Assembly (NCBI GenBank): GCA_026545765.1
Contig: CM048844.1
Coordinates: 53,230,932 to 53,294,931 of the forward strand
DNA: 64,000 nucleotides
Origin: Plantago major
Taxonomy: Eukaryota; Streptophyta; Magnoliopsida; Lamiales; Plantaginaceae
Direction of reading: 5' to 3'
The notes under the pieces are model-generated. The model was not told the DNA's origin and searched no databases. It saw nothing but the letters and a program-made list of their open reading frames with translations. Made by a program: the position numbers and the translations under genes. The stretch's first letter is position 1. Every line of letters begins with the position of its first letter. Of the stretch, positions 14,101 through 25,593 are shown in pieces.

Positions 14101-16300
14101 TCTCGAATATACTTTTTCTTTTCTCATTATCCCACTTCTTTAATGTGTTGTTTATCTCTCAAGTGGAGTTGTTCGTTTGTTGTTAATCCAACTCTTTTTG
14201 TGTGTTGTTTAACTCTTAATTAGACTTCTTCGTTTGTTATACTCTTTCTCCTTTCCGTGTAATTTTTAAATCTCGAATAGACGTTTTCGTTTCTCATTAT
14301 CCCACTCCTTTAATGTGTTGTTTATCTCTCAAGCAGAGTTGTTCGTTTGTTGTTTATCCCACTCCTTTTGTTTGTTGTTTAACTCTCAATTAGAGTTATT
14401 CGTTTGTGATACTCTTACTCCTTTCTGTGTATTTTTTAAATCTCGAATAGACTTTTTCGTTTATCATCATCCCACTCCTTTAGTGTGTTGTTTATCTCTC
14501 AAGTGGAGTTGTTCGTTTGTTGTTTATCCCACTCCTTTTGTTTGTTGTTTACTCTTAATTAGAGTTCTTCGTTTGAGATACTCTTACTCCTTTCAGTGTA
14601 TTTTTTAAATCTCGAATAGACTTTTTCGTTTCTCATTATCCCACTCCTTTAATGTGTTGTTTATCTCTCAAGCAGAGTTGTTCGTTTGTTGTTTATCCCA
14701 CTCCTTTTGTGTGTTGTTTAACTCTCAATTAGAATTCTTCGTTTGCGATACTCTTACTCCATTCTGTGTATTTTTTAAATCTCGAATAGACTTTTTCGTT
14801 TCTCATTATCCCACTCCTTTAGTGTGTTGTTTATCTCTCAAGCAGAGTTGTTCGTTTGTTGTTTATCCCACTCCTTTTGTGTGTTGTTTAACTCTCAATT
14901 AGTGTTTTTCGTTTTTGATACTCTTACTCCTTTCTCTGTATTTTTTAAATCTCGAATATACTTTTTCTTTTCTCATTATCCCACTCCTTTAGTGTGTTGT
15001 TTATCTCTCAAGTGGAGTTGTTCGTTTGTTGTTTATCCCACTCCTTTTGTTTGTTGTTTACTCTTAATTAGAGTTCTTCGTTTGAGATACTCTTACTCCT
15101 TTCAGTGTATTTTTTAAATCTCGAATAGACTTTTTCGTTTCTCATTATCCCACTCCTTTAATGTGTTGTTTATCTCTCAAGCAGAGTTGTTCGTTTGTTG
15201 TTTATCCCACTCCTTTTGTTTGTTGTTTAACTCTTAATTAGAGTTCTTCGTTGGTGATACTCTTACTCTTTTCTATGTATATTTTAAATCTCGAATAGAC
15301 TTTTTCGTTTCTCATCATCCCACTCCTTCAGTGTGTTGTTTATCTCTCAAGCAGAGTTGTTCGTTTGTTGTTTATCCCACTCCTTTTGTGCGTTGTTTAA
15401 CTCTCAATTAGTGTTTTTCGTTTTTGATACTCTTACTCCTTTCTCTGTATTTTTTAAATCTCGAATAGACTTTTTCGTTTATCATCATCCCACTCCTTTA
15501 GTGTGTTGTTTATCTCTCAAGCAGAGTTGTTCGTTTGTTGTTTATCCCACTCCTTTTGTGTGTTGTTTAACTCTTAATTAGAGTTCTTCGTTGGTGATAC
15601 TCTTACTCCTTTCTCTGTATTTTTTAAATCTCGAATATACTTTTTCTTTTCTCATTATCCCACTCCTTTAGTGTGTTGTTTATCTCTCAAGCAGAGTTGT
15701 TCGTTTGTTGTTTATCCCACTCCTTTTGTGTGTTGTTTAACTCTCAATTAGAGTTCTTCGTTTGTGATACTCTTACTCCTTTCTGTGTATATTTTAAATC
15801 TCGAATATGCTTTTTCGTTTCTCATTATCCCACTCCTTTAGTGTTTTGTTTATCTCGCAGGCAAAGTTGTTCGTTTATTGTTAATCCCACTCCTTTTGTG
15901 AGTTATTTAACTCATAATTAGAGTTCTTCTTCTGTGATACTCTTACTCTTTTTGTGTATTTTTTAAATCTCGAATATACTTTTTCTTTTCTCATTATCCC
16001 ACTCCTTTAGTGTGTTGTTTATCTCTCAAGTGGAGTTGTTCGTTTGTTGTTTATCCCACTCCTTTTGTGTGTTTTTTAAATCTCAATTAGTGTTTTTCGT
16101 TTTTGATACTCTTACTCCTTTCATTGTATTTTTTAAATCTCGAATAGACGTTTTCGTTTCTCATTATCCCACTCCTTTAATGTGTTGTTTATCTCTCAAG
16201 CAGAGTTGTTCGTTTGTTGTTTATCCCACTCCTTTTGTTTGTTGTTTACTCTTAATTAGAGTTCTTCGTTTGAGATAGAACTCCTTTCAGTGTATTTTTA
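8161..16300 (+). repeat. Satellite array, block II: heterogeneous monomers
   Basis: The ~170 bp satellite continues here without a clean long-range order. Characteristic variants alternate irregularly, for example monomers with TTTTTGATACTC followed by CTTTTTCTTTTCTC, and monomers with a shortened B subunit (TTGTTTACTCTTAATTAG). Some monomers carry small deletions, such as the one near 9118-9125 where a TTCGTTTG core is missing. Spacing stays close to 170 bp for most of the block. Neighbouring monomers are more diverged from one another than HOR copies are in the flanking blocks, so this looks like an older or less recently homogenised part of the array. No gene or unrelated insertion was seen. 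Confidence 0.88.
10409..10578 (+). repeat. Representative satellite monomer with its three 57 bp subunits
   Basis: This monomer shows the internal structure clearly. Subunit A is 10409-10465 (57 bp, starts CCCACTCCTTTAGTGTG), subunit B is 10466-10521 (56 bp, starts CCCACTCCTTTTGTGTG) and subunit C is 10522-10578 (57 bp, starts CTTACTCCATTTTT). Each has a pyrimidine-rich start, a central TTTA-TCTC-A block and a TTCGTTT core near position 42. A and B are close to 87% identical by eye, while C is clearly more diverged. Subunit A is about 47% T and 14% A, so the strand bias is strong. The next monomer starts at 10579. Confidence 0.9.
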
Positions 16301-19300
16301 AATCTCTAATAGACTTTTTCGTTCTCATTATCCCACTCCTTTAGTGTGTTGTTTATCTCTCAACGAGTTGTTAATTTGTTGTTTATCCCACACCATTTGT
16401 GTGTTGTTTAACTCTTAATTAGAGTTCTTCGTTTCAGGTAGAACTCCTTTATGTGTATTTTTAAATCTCAATATATTTTTCCTTTTCTCTTGATCCCACT
16501 CCTTTAGTGTGTTGTTTATCTCCCAAGTGGAGTTGTTCGTTTGTTGTTTATCCCACTCCTTTTGTGTGTTGTTTAATTCTTAATTAGAGTTCTTCGTCTA
16601 TGATACTCTTACTCCTTTCTGTGTAATTTTTAAATCTCGAATAGACCTTTTTGTTTCTCATAATCCCACTCCTTTTGTATGTTGTTTATCTCTCAGGCAA
16701 AGTGGTTCGTTTGTTTTTTTATCCCACTCATTAATTTTGTTTGTTGTTTAACTCTCCATTAGAGTTCATCGTTTGTGATACTCTTACTCCTTTATGTATA
16801 TATTTTAAATCTCGAATATTCTTTTTTGTTTTGTCATTATACCACTTCTTTACTGTGTTATTTATCTCTCAAGCAGAGTTCTTCGTTTGTTGTTAATCCC
16901 ACTCCGTTTGAGTGTTGTTTAACTCTTAATTAGAGTTCTTCGTCTGTGATACTCTTACTCCATTATGTGTAATTTTTAAATCTCGAATAGAACTTTTCGT
17001 TTCTCATAATCCCACTCCTTTAGTGTGTTGTTTATCTCTCAAGCAGAGTTGTTCGTTTGTTCTTTATCCCACTACATTCGTTTGTGGTTTAACTCTTAAT
17101 TAGAATTCTTCGTCTATGATAGATTACTCCTTTACGTATATTTTAAATCTCGAATATACTTTTTCGTTACTCATTATACCACTCCTTTAGTGTGTTGTTT
17201 ATCTCTCAAGCAGAGTTGTTCGTTTGTTGTTAATCACACTCCTTTTGGGTGTTGTTTAACTCTCAATTAGGGTTGTTAGTTTTTGATACTCTTACACCTT
17301 TCTGTGTAATTTAAATCTCGAATTAACCTTTTCGTTTCTCATTATCCCACTCCTTTAGTGTGTTGTTTATCTCTCAAGCAGGGTTGTTCGTTTGTTGTTT
17401 ATCCCACTCCTTTTGTTTGTTGTTTAAGTCATAATTAGAGTTCTTCGTTTGAGATAGAACTCCTATCTGTGTATTTTTTAAATGTCGAATAGACCTTTTC
17501 GTTTCTCATTATCACACTCCTTTAGTGTGTTGTTTATCTCTCAAGCAAAGTTGTTCGTTTGTTGTTAATCCCACTCTTTTTGTGTGTTGTTGAACTCTTA
17601 ATTAGACTTCTTCGTTTGTTATACTCTTTCTCCTTTCCGTGTAATTTTTAAATATCGAATAGACTTTTTCGTTTCTCATTATCCCACTCCTTTAATATGT
17701 TGTTTATCTCTCAAGCAGAGTTGTTCGTTTGTTTTTAATCCCACTCCTTTTTTGTGTTGTTTAATTCTCCATTAAGAGTTCTTCGTTTGTGATACTCTTA
17801 CTCCTTTCTGTGTAATTTTTAAATCTCGAATTAACCTTTTCGTTTCTCATTATCCCACTCCTTTAGTGTATTGTTTATCTCTCAGGCAAAGATGTTCGTT
17901 TGTTGTTTATCCCACTCCTTTTGTAAGTTTTTTAACTCTCCATTAGAGTTCTTCGTTTGTGATACTCTTACTCGTTTCTGTGTATTGTGTAAATCTCGAA
18001 TAAACTTTTTCGTTTCACATGATCCCACTCCTTTAGTGTGTTGTTTATCTCTGAAGTGGAGTTGTTCGTTTGTTGTTTTTATCCCACTCCTTTTGTGTGT
18101 TGTTTAACTCTCAACTAGTTTTTTTCGTTTGTGATACTCTTACTCCTTTCTGTGTAATTTTTAAATCTCGAATAGACCTTTTCGTTTCTCACTATCCCAC
18201 TCCTTTAGTGTGTTGTTTATCTCTCAAGCAGAGTTGTTCGTTTGTTGTTTAACCCACTCCATTTGTTTGTTGTTTAACTCTTAATTAGAGTTCTTCCTTT
18301 GAGATAGAACTCCTTTCTGTATATTTTTTAAATCTCTAATAGACTTTTTAGTTTCTCATTATCACACTCCTCTAGTGTGTTGTTTATCTCTCAACCAGAG
18401 TTGTTCATTTGTTGTTTATCCCACTCCATTTGTTTGTTGTTTCACTCTTAATTAGAGTTCTTCGTTTGAGATAGAACTCCTTTCTGTGTATTTTTTAAAT
18501 CTCTAATAGATTTTTTCGTTTCTCATTATCACACTCCTCTAGTGTATTGTTTATCTCTCAAGTAGAGTTGTTCGTTTGTTGTTTATCCCACTCCTTGTGT
18601 GTGTTGTTTAACTCTTAATTAGAGTTCTTCGTCTGTGATACTCTTACTCCTTTCTGTGTAATTTTTAAACTCGAATAGAACTTTTCGTTTCTCATAATCC
18701 CACTCCTTTTGCATGTTGTTTATCTCTCGGGCAAAGTTGTTCGTTTGTTTTTTATCCCATTCCTTAATTTTGTTTGTTGTTTAACTCTCCATTAGAGTTC
18801 ATTGTTTGTGATACTCTTACTCCTTTATGTGTATATTTTAAATCTCGAATATACTTTTTCGTTTTGTCATTATACCACTTCTTTAGTGTGTTGCTTATCT
18901 CTCAAGTAGAGTTGTTCGTTTGTTGTTAATCACACTCCTTTTGTGTGTTGTTTAACTCTTAAGTAGAGTTCTTCGTCTGTGATACTCTTACTCCTTTCTG
19001 TGTAATTTTTAAATCTCGAATAGACCTTTTCGTTTCTCATAATCCCAATCCTTTTGTGTGTTGTTTATTTCTCAGGCAAAGTTGTTCGTTTGTTGCTTAT
19101 CTCACTCCTTTTGTGTGTTGTTTAACTCTCCATTAGAATTCTTCGTTTGTGATACTATTACTCCTTTCTGTGTATATTTTAAATCTATAATAGACTTTTT
19201 CGTTTCTCATTATCACACTCCTCTAGTGTGTTGTTTGTCTCTCAAGTAGAGTTGTTCGTTTGTTTTTAATCCCACTCCTTTTGCGTGTTGTTTAACTCTC

Positions 19301-22300
19301 CATTAGAGTTCTTCGTTTGTGATACTCTTACTCCTTTCTGTGTGTATTTTAAATCTCGAATAGACTTTTTCGTTTCTCATTATCACACTCCTCTTGTGTG
19401 TTGTTTATCTCGTGTTGTTTAACTCTCCATTAGAGTTCTTCGTTTGTGATACTCTTACTCCTTTCTGTGTGTATTTTAAATCTCGAATAGACTTTTTCGT
19501 TTCTCATTATCACACTCCTCTTGTGTGTTGTTTATCTCTCAAGCAGAGTTGTTCTTTTGTTGTTAATCCCACTCCTTTTGTGTGTTGTTTAACTCTTAAT
19601 TAGAGTTCTTCGTTTGAGGTAGAACTCCTTTCTGTGTATTTTTTAAATCTCGAATAGACTTTTTCGTTTCGCATTATCACACTCCTTTAGTGTTTTGTTT
19701 ATCTCTCAACTAGAGTTGTTCGTTTGTTGTTAATCCCACTTCTTTTGTGTGTTGTTTAACTCTTAATTAGAGTTCTTCGTGTATGATACCCTTACTCCTT
19801 TCTGTGTAATTTTTAAATCTCGAATAAACCTTTTCGTTTCTCATTGTCCCACTCCTTTAGTGTTTTGTTTACCCCTCAGGCAAAGTTGTTCGTTTGTTGT
19901 TTATCCCACTCCCTTTGTGTGTTGTTTAACTCTCCATTAGAGTTCTTCGTTTGTGATGCTCTTACTCTTTTTTGTGTATTATTTAAATCTCGAATAAACT
20001 TTTTCGTTTCACATGATCCCACTCCTTTAGTGTGTTGTTTATCTCTGAAGTGTAGTTGTTCGTTTGTTGTTTATCCCACCCCTTTTGTGTGTTGTTTAAC
20101 TCTCAACTAGTTTTTTTCGTTTGTGATACTCTTACTCCTTTCTGTGTAATTTTTAAATCTCGAATAGACCCTTTCGTTTCTGACTATCCCACTCCTTTAG
20201 TGTGTTGTTTATCTCTCAAGCAGAGTTGTTCGTTTGTAGTTTAACCCACTCCATTTGTTTGTTGTTTAACTCTTAATTTGAGTTCTTCGTTTGAGATAGA
20301 ACTCCTTTCTCTGTATTTTTTAAATCTCTAATAGACTTTTTAGTTTCTCATTATCACACTCCTCTAGTGTGTTGTTTATCTCTCAACCAGAGTTGTTCGT
20401 TTGTTGTTTATCCCACTCCATTTGTTTGTTGTTTTAATCTTAATTAGAGTTCTTCGTTTGAGATAGAACTCCTTTCTGTGTATTTTTTAAATCTCTAATA
20501 GACTCTTTCGTTTCTCATTATCACACTCCTCTAGTGTGTTGTTTATCTCTCATGTAGAGTTGTTCGTTTGTTGTTTATCCCACTCCTTGTGTGTGTTGTT
20601 TAACTCTTAACTAGAGTTCTTCGTCTGTGATACTCTTACTCCTATCTGTGTAATTTTTAAATCTCGAATAGAACTTTTCGTTTCTCGTTATCCCACTCCT
20701 TTTGTATGTTGTTTATCTCTCAGGCAAAGTTGTTCGTTTGTTTTTTATCCCACTCCTTAATTTTGTTTGTTGTTTAACTCTCCATTAGAGTTCATCGTTT
20801 GTGATACTCTTACTCCTTTATGTGTATATTTTAAATCTCGAACATACTTTTTCGTTTTGTCATTATACCACTTCTTTAGTGTGTTGTTTATCTCTCAAGC
20901 AAAGTTCTTCGTTTGTTGTTAATCCCACTCCGTTTGAGTGTTGTTTAACTCTTAATTAGAGTTCTTCGTCTGTGATACTCTTACTCCATTATGTGTAATT
21001 TTTAAATCTCGAATAGACCTTTTCGTTTCTAATTATCCCACTCCTTTAGTGTGTTGTTTATCTCTCAAGCAGAGTTGTTCGTTTGTTGTTTATCCCACTC
21101 CATTTGTTTGTTGTTTAACACTTAAATAGAGTTCTTCGTTTGAGATAGAACTCATTTCTGTGTATTTTTTAAATCTATAATAGACTTTTTCGTTTCTCAT
21201 TATCACACTCCTCTAGTGTGTTGTTTATCTCTCAAATAGAGTTGTTCGTTTGTTGTTAATCCCACTCTTTTTGCGTGTTGTTTTACTCTCCATTAGAGTT
21301 CTTCGTTTGTGATACTTTTACTCCTTTCTGTGTATATTTTAAATCTCGAATAGACTTTTTCGTTTCTCATTATCACACTCCTCTTGTGTGTTGTTTATCT
21401 CTCAAGCAGAGTTGTTCGTTTGTTGTTAATCCCACTCCTTTTGCGTGTTGTTTAACTCTCCATTAGAGTTCTTCGTTTGTGATACTCTTACTCCTTTCTG
21501 TGTATATTTTAAATCTAGAATTTTTCGTTTCTCATTATCACACTCTTCTTGTGTGTTGTTTATCTCTCAGGCAGAGTTGTTCATTTGTTGTTAATCCCAC
21601 TCCTTTTGTGTGTTGTCTAACTCTTAATTAGAGTTCTTCGTTTGAGGTAGAACTCCTTTCTGTGTATTTTTTAAATCTCGAATAGACTTTTTCGTTTCTC
21701 ATTATCACACTCCTTTAGTGTTTTGTTTATCTCTCAAGTAGAGTTGTTCGTTTGTTGTTAATCCCACTTCTTTTGTGTGTTGTTTAACTCTTAATTAGAG
21801 TTCTTCGTGTATGATACCCTTACTCCTTTCTGTGTAATTTTTAAATCTCGAATAAACCTTTTCGTTTCTCATTATCCCACTCCTTTAGTGTTTTGTTTAC
21901 CCCTCAGGCAAAGTTGTTCATTTGTTGTTTATCCCACTCCTTTTGTGTGTTGTTTAACTCTCCATTAGAATTCTTCGTTTGTGATGCTCTTACTCTTTTT
22001 TATGCATTTTTTAAATCTCGAATAAACTTTTTCGTTTCAGATGATCCCACTCCTTTAGTGTGTTGTTTATCTCTGAAGTGGAGTTGTTCATTTGTTGTTT
22101 ATCCCACTCATTTTGTGTGTTGTTTGACTCTCAACTAGTGTTTTTCTTTTGTGATACTCTTACTCCTTTCTGTGTAATTTTTAAATCTCGAATAGACCTT
22201 TTGGTTTCTCATTATCCCACTCCTTTAGTGTGTTGTTTATCTGTCAAGCAGAGTTGTACGTTTGTTGTTTAACCCACTCCATTTGTTTGTTGTTTAACTC

Positions 22301-22648
22301 TTAATTAGAGTTCTTCGTTTGAGATAGAACTCCTTTCTGTGTATTTTTTAAATCTCTAATAGACTTTTTCGTTTCTCATTATCACACTCCTCTAGTGTGT
22401 TGTTTATCTCTTAAGTAGAGTTGTTCGTTTGTTGTTTATCGCACTCCTTGTGTGTGTTGTTTAACTCTTAATTAGAGTTCTTCGTCTGTGATACTCTTAC
22501 TCCTTTCTGTGTAATTTTTAAATGTCGAATAGACCTTTTCGTTTCTCATAATCCCACTCCTTTTGTGTGTTGCTTATCGCTCAGGCAAAGTTGTTCGTTT
22601 GTTGTTTATCCCACTCATTTTGTGTGTTCTTTAACTCTCCATTAGAAT
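16301..22648 (+). repeat. Satellite array, block III: ~12-monomer higher-order repeat
   Basis: The satellite continues to the left edge of the retrotransposon. A diagnostic GAAGTG-type A subunit (TTGTTTATCTCTGAAGTG) begins at 18041, 20035 and 22063, giving spacings of ~1994 and 2028 bp, or about 12 monomers. The shorter first interval and a 43 bp deletion near 19411 show internal indels. Other recurrent markers are monomers with GAGATAGAACTCC and CACTCCTTGTGTGTG. The block ends in mid-monomer at CTCCATTAGAAT, where the LTR begins. Confidence 0.88.
22644..22648 (+). repeat. Left target-site duplication (AGAAT)
   Basis: These five bases lie immediately before the LTR dinucleotide TG. The matching five bases after the 3' LTR (36975-36979) read AGAGT, so four of five agree. 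Both sit at the same position of the satellite subunit (CATT-AGAGT-TCTTCG in most monomers). Integrases of this superfamily produce a 5 bp duplication. The single mismatch could be a later mutation or a sign of recombination. Confidence 0.75.
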
Positions 22649-23298
22649 TGTTGATACGGAAATATGTCCAATCCGACATAAAGGACCTAGGAACGAATCC
22701 TAAGGCGTCCTAAGTCACCCAAAGGATCCGACGCACTTAAGTCCGAGCCAATGGTCCGATCCGGGCACACCATCCATTGTCCGACCCACCCTAAAAAGAA
22801 AGGGACAAAGGATTTGGACCTGCAAGGCCCGACCCGGAACCATAGGTCCGACCCACCTTGGTCCGAGTCTTCCTGGGAAAGGAGCATAGTGCTAAGTCAG
22901 TACCCTCTCCGACCCAAGGACTCCGATACGGATGTCAACTCGGATCCAGCATGACCATCTCATAAGGCTACCAAACAAGTGGGCACCAAAGAGTGAGATG
23001 TCCGAACCCAGGAGCTCCGAATCGGAAGAGTTGGAGAGACAGGAAAACTTCCTCAGCTTAATAACCAGGTACTGTCCGGATCAGACATCCGGACCAACCT
23101 CTCCGAACTTGGGATCTCGGCAGACTCTGTCACATCCTCAAGAACTCTCCCAATAATGACCAAACTACCCCTAAAGCCCAAGATGGCATGGGCTAAAGCT
23201 TCATTATTGGGCTATGGGCCTCATCTTATCATTGGTGGCTCAATCCTAGCCGTACACATGGCGCATTCCTAGCAAGGCCTTCCATTTTGATGATAGCC

Positions 23299-23306
23299 TA
23301 TAAATA
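23299..23306 (+). promoter_or_regulatory. TATA box of the 5' LTR
   Basis: TATAAATA sits in the context AGCC-TATAAATA-AGGC, about 308 bp before the primer binding site region. The sequence is identical in the 3' LTR at 36659-36666. Transcription would be expected to start ~30 bp downstream, near 23330, marking the U3/R border. Confidence 0.7.
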
Positions 23307-23426
23307 AGGCACATATCCCAATAAGCAAGGCACTTCAAGTAAGTCACTTCGAACAAGTCATCTCGCTAGTCACATCACGAGCATTATACAGAGTTGATCC
23401 TCAGTCACTCTCGAGTAAAGTCTCAT

Positions 23427-23452
23427 CCCGGTTTGACACTTAGCAAACCGGG
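23427..23452 (+). other. Perfect 9 bp hairpin in LTR R/U5 region
   Basis: CCCGGTTTG (23427-23435) is exactly complementary to CAAACCGGG (23444-23452) with the 8-base loop ACACTTAG. It lies downstream of the predicted transcription start, so it would be in the element's RNA. In the 3' LTR one base is changed (CCTGGTTTG), which still allows a G-U pair. It is followed at once by a 14-base C run. A role in RNA structure or 3' end formation is inference. Confidence 0.6.
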
Positions 23453-23617
23453 CACTAACCCCCCCCCCCCCCACTCAAGTGTGCAGGTCCTTACCGGAGT
23501 AGCTGGTCGCTGGTTCTCACGCTTTGGTCCTCACCTAGCGAGGAGCCTCTTACCTTGGGCACCATTTCGAAGAGATAAATAAATCTAAGTAGTTGCGGAG
23601 TTACACCCTCAACATTT

Positions 23618-23634
23618 TGGCGCCGTCTGTGGGA
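23618..23634 (+). other. Primer binding site (tRNA-Asp-like)
   Basis: TGGCGCCGTCTGTGGGA begins three bases after the LTR end. TGGCGCCG is the usual start of the primer site of plant Tat and Athila elements, complementary to the 3' end of tRNA-Asp. The match seems strongest over the first nine or so bases and weaker after that. The tRNA assignment is from memory of the family and not from an alignment. Confidence 0.65.
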
Positions 23635-23665
23635 ATCTTTACAAAAAGTCCCGTTCTCTTTAGTA

Positions 23666-25330
23666 ATGGCAAGAACAAGAAGGTCCGCAAGAACAACGCC
23701 ACTGCCATTGGTACGCCAGCTCCGAGACAAAGGGGGAGACCTCCCACTAGAAGAAGTGGAGTAACAAGAGTCTTAACAAGAGAAGTAGTAAATGATCCAA
23801 GCGATGGCCATACCGCTAGTCTTTCTTCTGGCGAGGAAAGAGCCACTAATCCACCAGTAAGGGTCCAGACACTTGGGGACGAAGGACAGGTTCCTCCGTC
23901 AGGAACACATGGTCCTCCCCCAGGTAGAAACTTTACCCTCCCGAATGGACAGATTATTCGTCCTAGTGAATTCGGGATGAATGAGAATCAGTTTGGCCTC
24001 TTACTCACCACTATTCAATGGTGCTTTGGATCAAACAACATCCAGCCTCCTCAGCCCACCCCGCCTACACCCATCCCAAGGCAAGCTGAACCTGCTCAAT
24101 CAAGAAATGAGCACCGTCCAATCCAACAAAGGCTGGGGGAGCAAGCTCAACCAGAAGATCTGAGACATATTCTCAATAGGAGAGCCGATGCTTCTCATGA
24201 ACAACGGGGAAGAAGTCCAGAAGTGCCGCGAGTAGACGAAGTGGGAACCAGTCGGCGAGGAGCTCAACAACAAGTGCCTAGAGATCAAATGGCAGAAACC
24301 ACCCCGGTTGTTCCAATCAATGATCTCCCTTCAAATGTAGCCATCAACCTCAGAACTGGTGAAAGATTGACAGTTGAGCAGATCTACCTCCAACAGAAGG
24401 CCTTGGAAACACAAATCGCCACCTTGAGCAGGATGGTCAAAGCACATGAGAAGGTGGTAGTTAAAACTCCCAACCCTCTGTGCGATGAAATCAGAAAAGA
24501 AAGAAAGCGCCCCGACTGTGTTATCCCGAACCTTGAGCATTACTATGGAGATACTTGCCCTGTAGGGCATCTTACTAGATACGAGAGTAAGATGGAAAGC
24601 ACTGGACTCAACGACAACATGAAAGCTCTCAACTTTTCCACCACACTCTTTGGAGAAGCAATGGATTGGTGGACCTCACTGCCTAATGGTTCCATCAAAT
24701 CCTATGCGGACGTCGCCTCCCTTTTCTTGAAAAGGTTTGAGAAGGCAAAAAGAAGGAAGAGATCAGTTGAGCACCTGGCAGGCATAATCCAGAGAGAGCA
24801 TGAGGACCTCAGAACCTTCCTTGATCGCTTCAACGCTGAAGTACGACAGGTAGAGCCTCATAGCATCAAAGAGCGGGTCCGACACCTATACGCCAACACT
24901 TATAATGATGAGCTTAGAAGGAAGCTTTCCAACGAAATCACCTGAAAGTACTTGGAAGATATCTGCGAAGGAGTCTTGTATGGAGAAGATTACCGAAGGA
25001 ATGTCCCGATAAGAGCAGGGATCAAGAAGGGAAAAGAACAAGTACGACAGGAACTCCCTCCTCGTCAAGGGAAGTTCGAGCAAAAAAGAGATCTCAGAGA
25101 CAGAAAAGAATTCCACAGAGAAAGAACTCCACCCAGGAGATACGCCGAGTATACGCGCCTCAACAGACCAAGATCCGACATCTTGGCTTCCATTGTTGAG
25201 AAGGACTTAGATATACAATGGCCTAAACCTGTCAAGAGCAAGAAGAGTAAATTCTCTAAAAGAGTACTGTAGGTTCCTGGCGAAAGGTCATCCGACCGAG
25301 GATTGCATCCAATTAAAGGCGAAATTGAAA
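23666..25330 (+). pseudogene. gag: gag region (capsid), frameshifted and interrupted
   Basis: This encoded the capsid and nucleocapsid precursor of the particle. The first ATG after the primer site (23666) starts a basic peptide (MARTRRSARTT), a typical Tat Gag start, but that frame stops at 23762. The main Gag frame is one register away and open from before 23666 to 24942. Its conserved retrotransposon gag segment is about 24520-24900, with RYESKM, FGEAMDWWTSLP and FLDRFNAEV. An in-frame TGA at 24943 is followed by the same frame to 25270 (KYLEDICEGVLYG onwards). A further shift is needed to read the zinc-knuckle-like CRFLAKGHPTEDC at about 25268-25306. At least three disabling changes are therefore visible. 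The ATG at 23977 is the first in the main frame but would remove the N terminus. Confidence 0.85.
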
Positions 25331-25593
25331 GACTAGTAAGCGGGAAGTTGAAAGAACCAACAAAGAGGAAGAACCCTCGGGCATAGAAGGAATGAGCAAA
25401 GAAGAGGGCGTGGTTCGAACCTCGACGGGATCTTTACCACCACCTCCGGTGAAAATGCCACCTCGGCATGCCCAAAGATATCAAGGGTACCACGAAGGCA
25501 GAATGGAGAATCTTCCTTGATTGGAGTCATCAACGCCATTGCGGAGGACCAACAGGGGAGATAGCGAAATGCAAGGGAAAGGACGCGCAACAC
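25331..25593 (+). pseudogene. gag-protease linker, degraded
   Basis: This stretch links the zinc-knuckle segment to protease. Short family-like words are legible in different frames, for example KMPPRHAQRYQGYHEGRME and GVINAIAEDQQGR near 25526-25560, but in-frame stops break them. The second word resembles the glycine/isoleucine-rich linker before protease in Tat polyproteins. No catalytic motif is expected here. Confidence 0.5.

Larger units (their letters stand above)
22649..23614 (+). repeat. 5' long terminal repeat (966 bp)
   Basis: The repeat begins TGTTGATACGG and ends CCCTCAACA, giving perfect 6 bp terminal inverted repeats (TGTTGA/TCAACA). It matches 36029-36974 almost base for base. 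By eye I count about 13 substitutions and two deletions in the 3' copy: 19 bp following GCAAGGCCCGACC near 22830, and 1 bp near 23060. It contains a TATA box (23299-23306), a hairpin (23427-23452) and a run of 14 C (23459-23472). GTCCGA/TCCGAC words are frequent. A short open frame on either strand inside the LTR has no recognisable product. Confidence 0.96.

Noticed and set aside
8161..16300. CENP-B box or telomere repeat in the array
   Set aside because: No 17 bp CENP-B-like word with the needed CGGG end and no TTTAGGG run was found by eye.
22687..22887. Open frames inside the LTRs on both strands
   Set aside because: They are short, not conserved between strands, and overlap promoter and R sequences. 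No protein family is recognisable.
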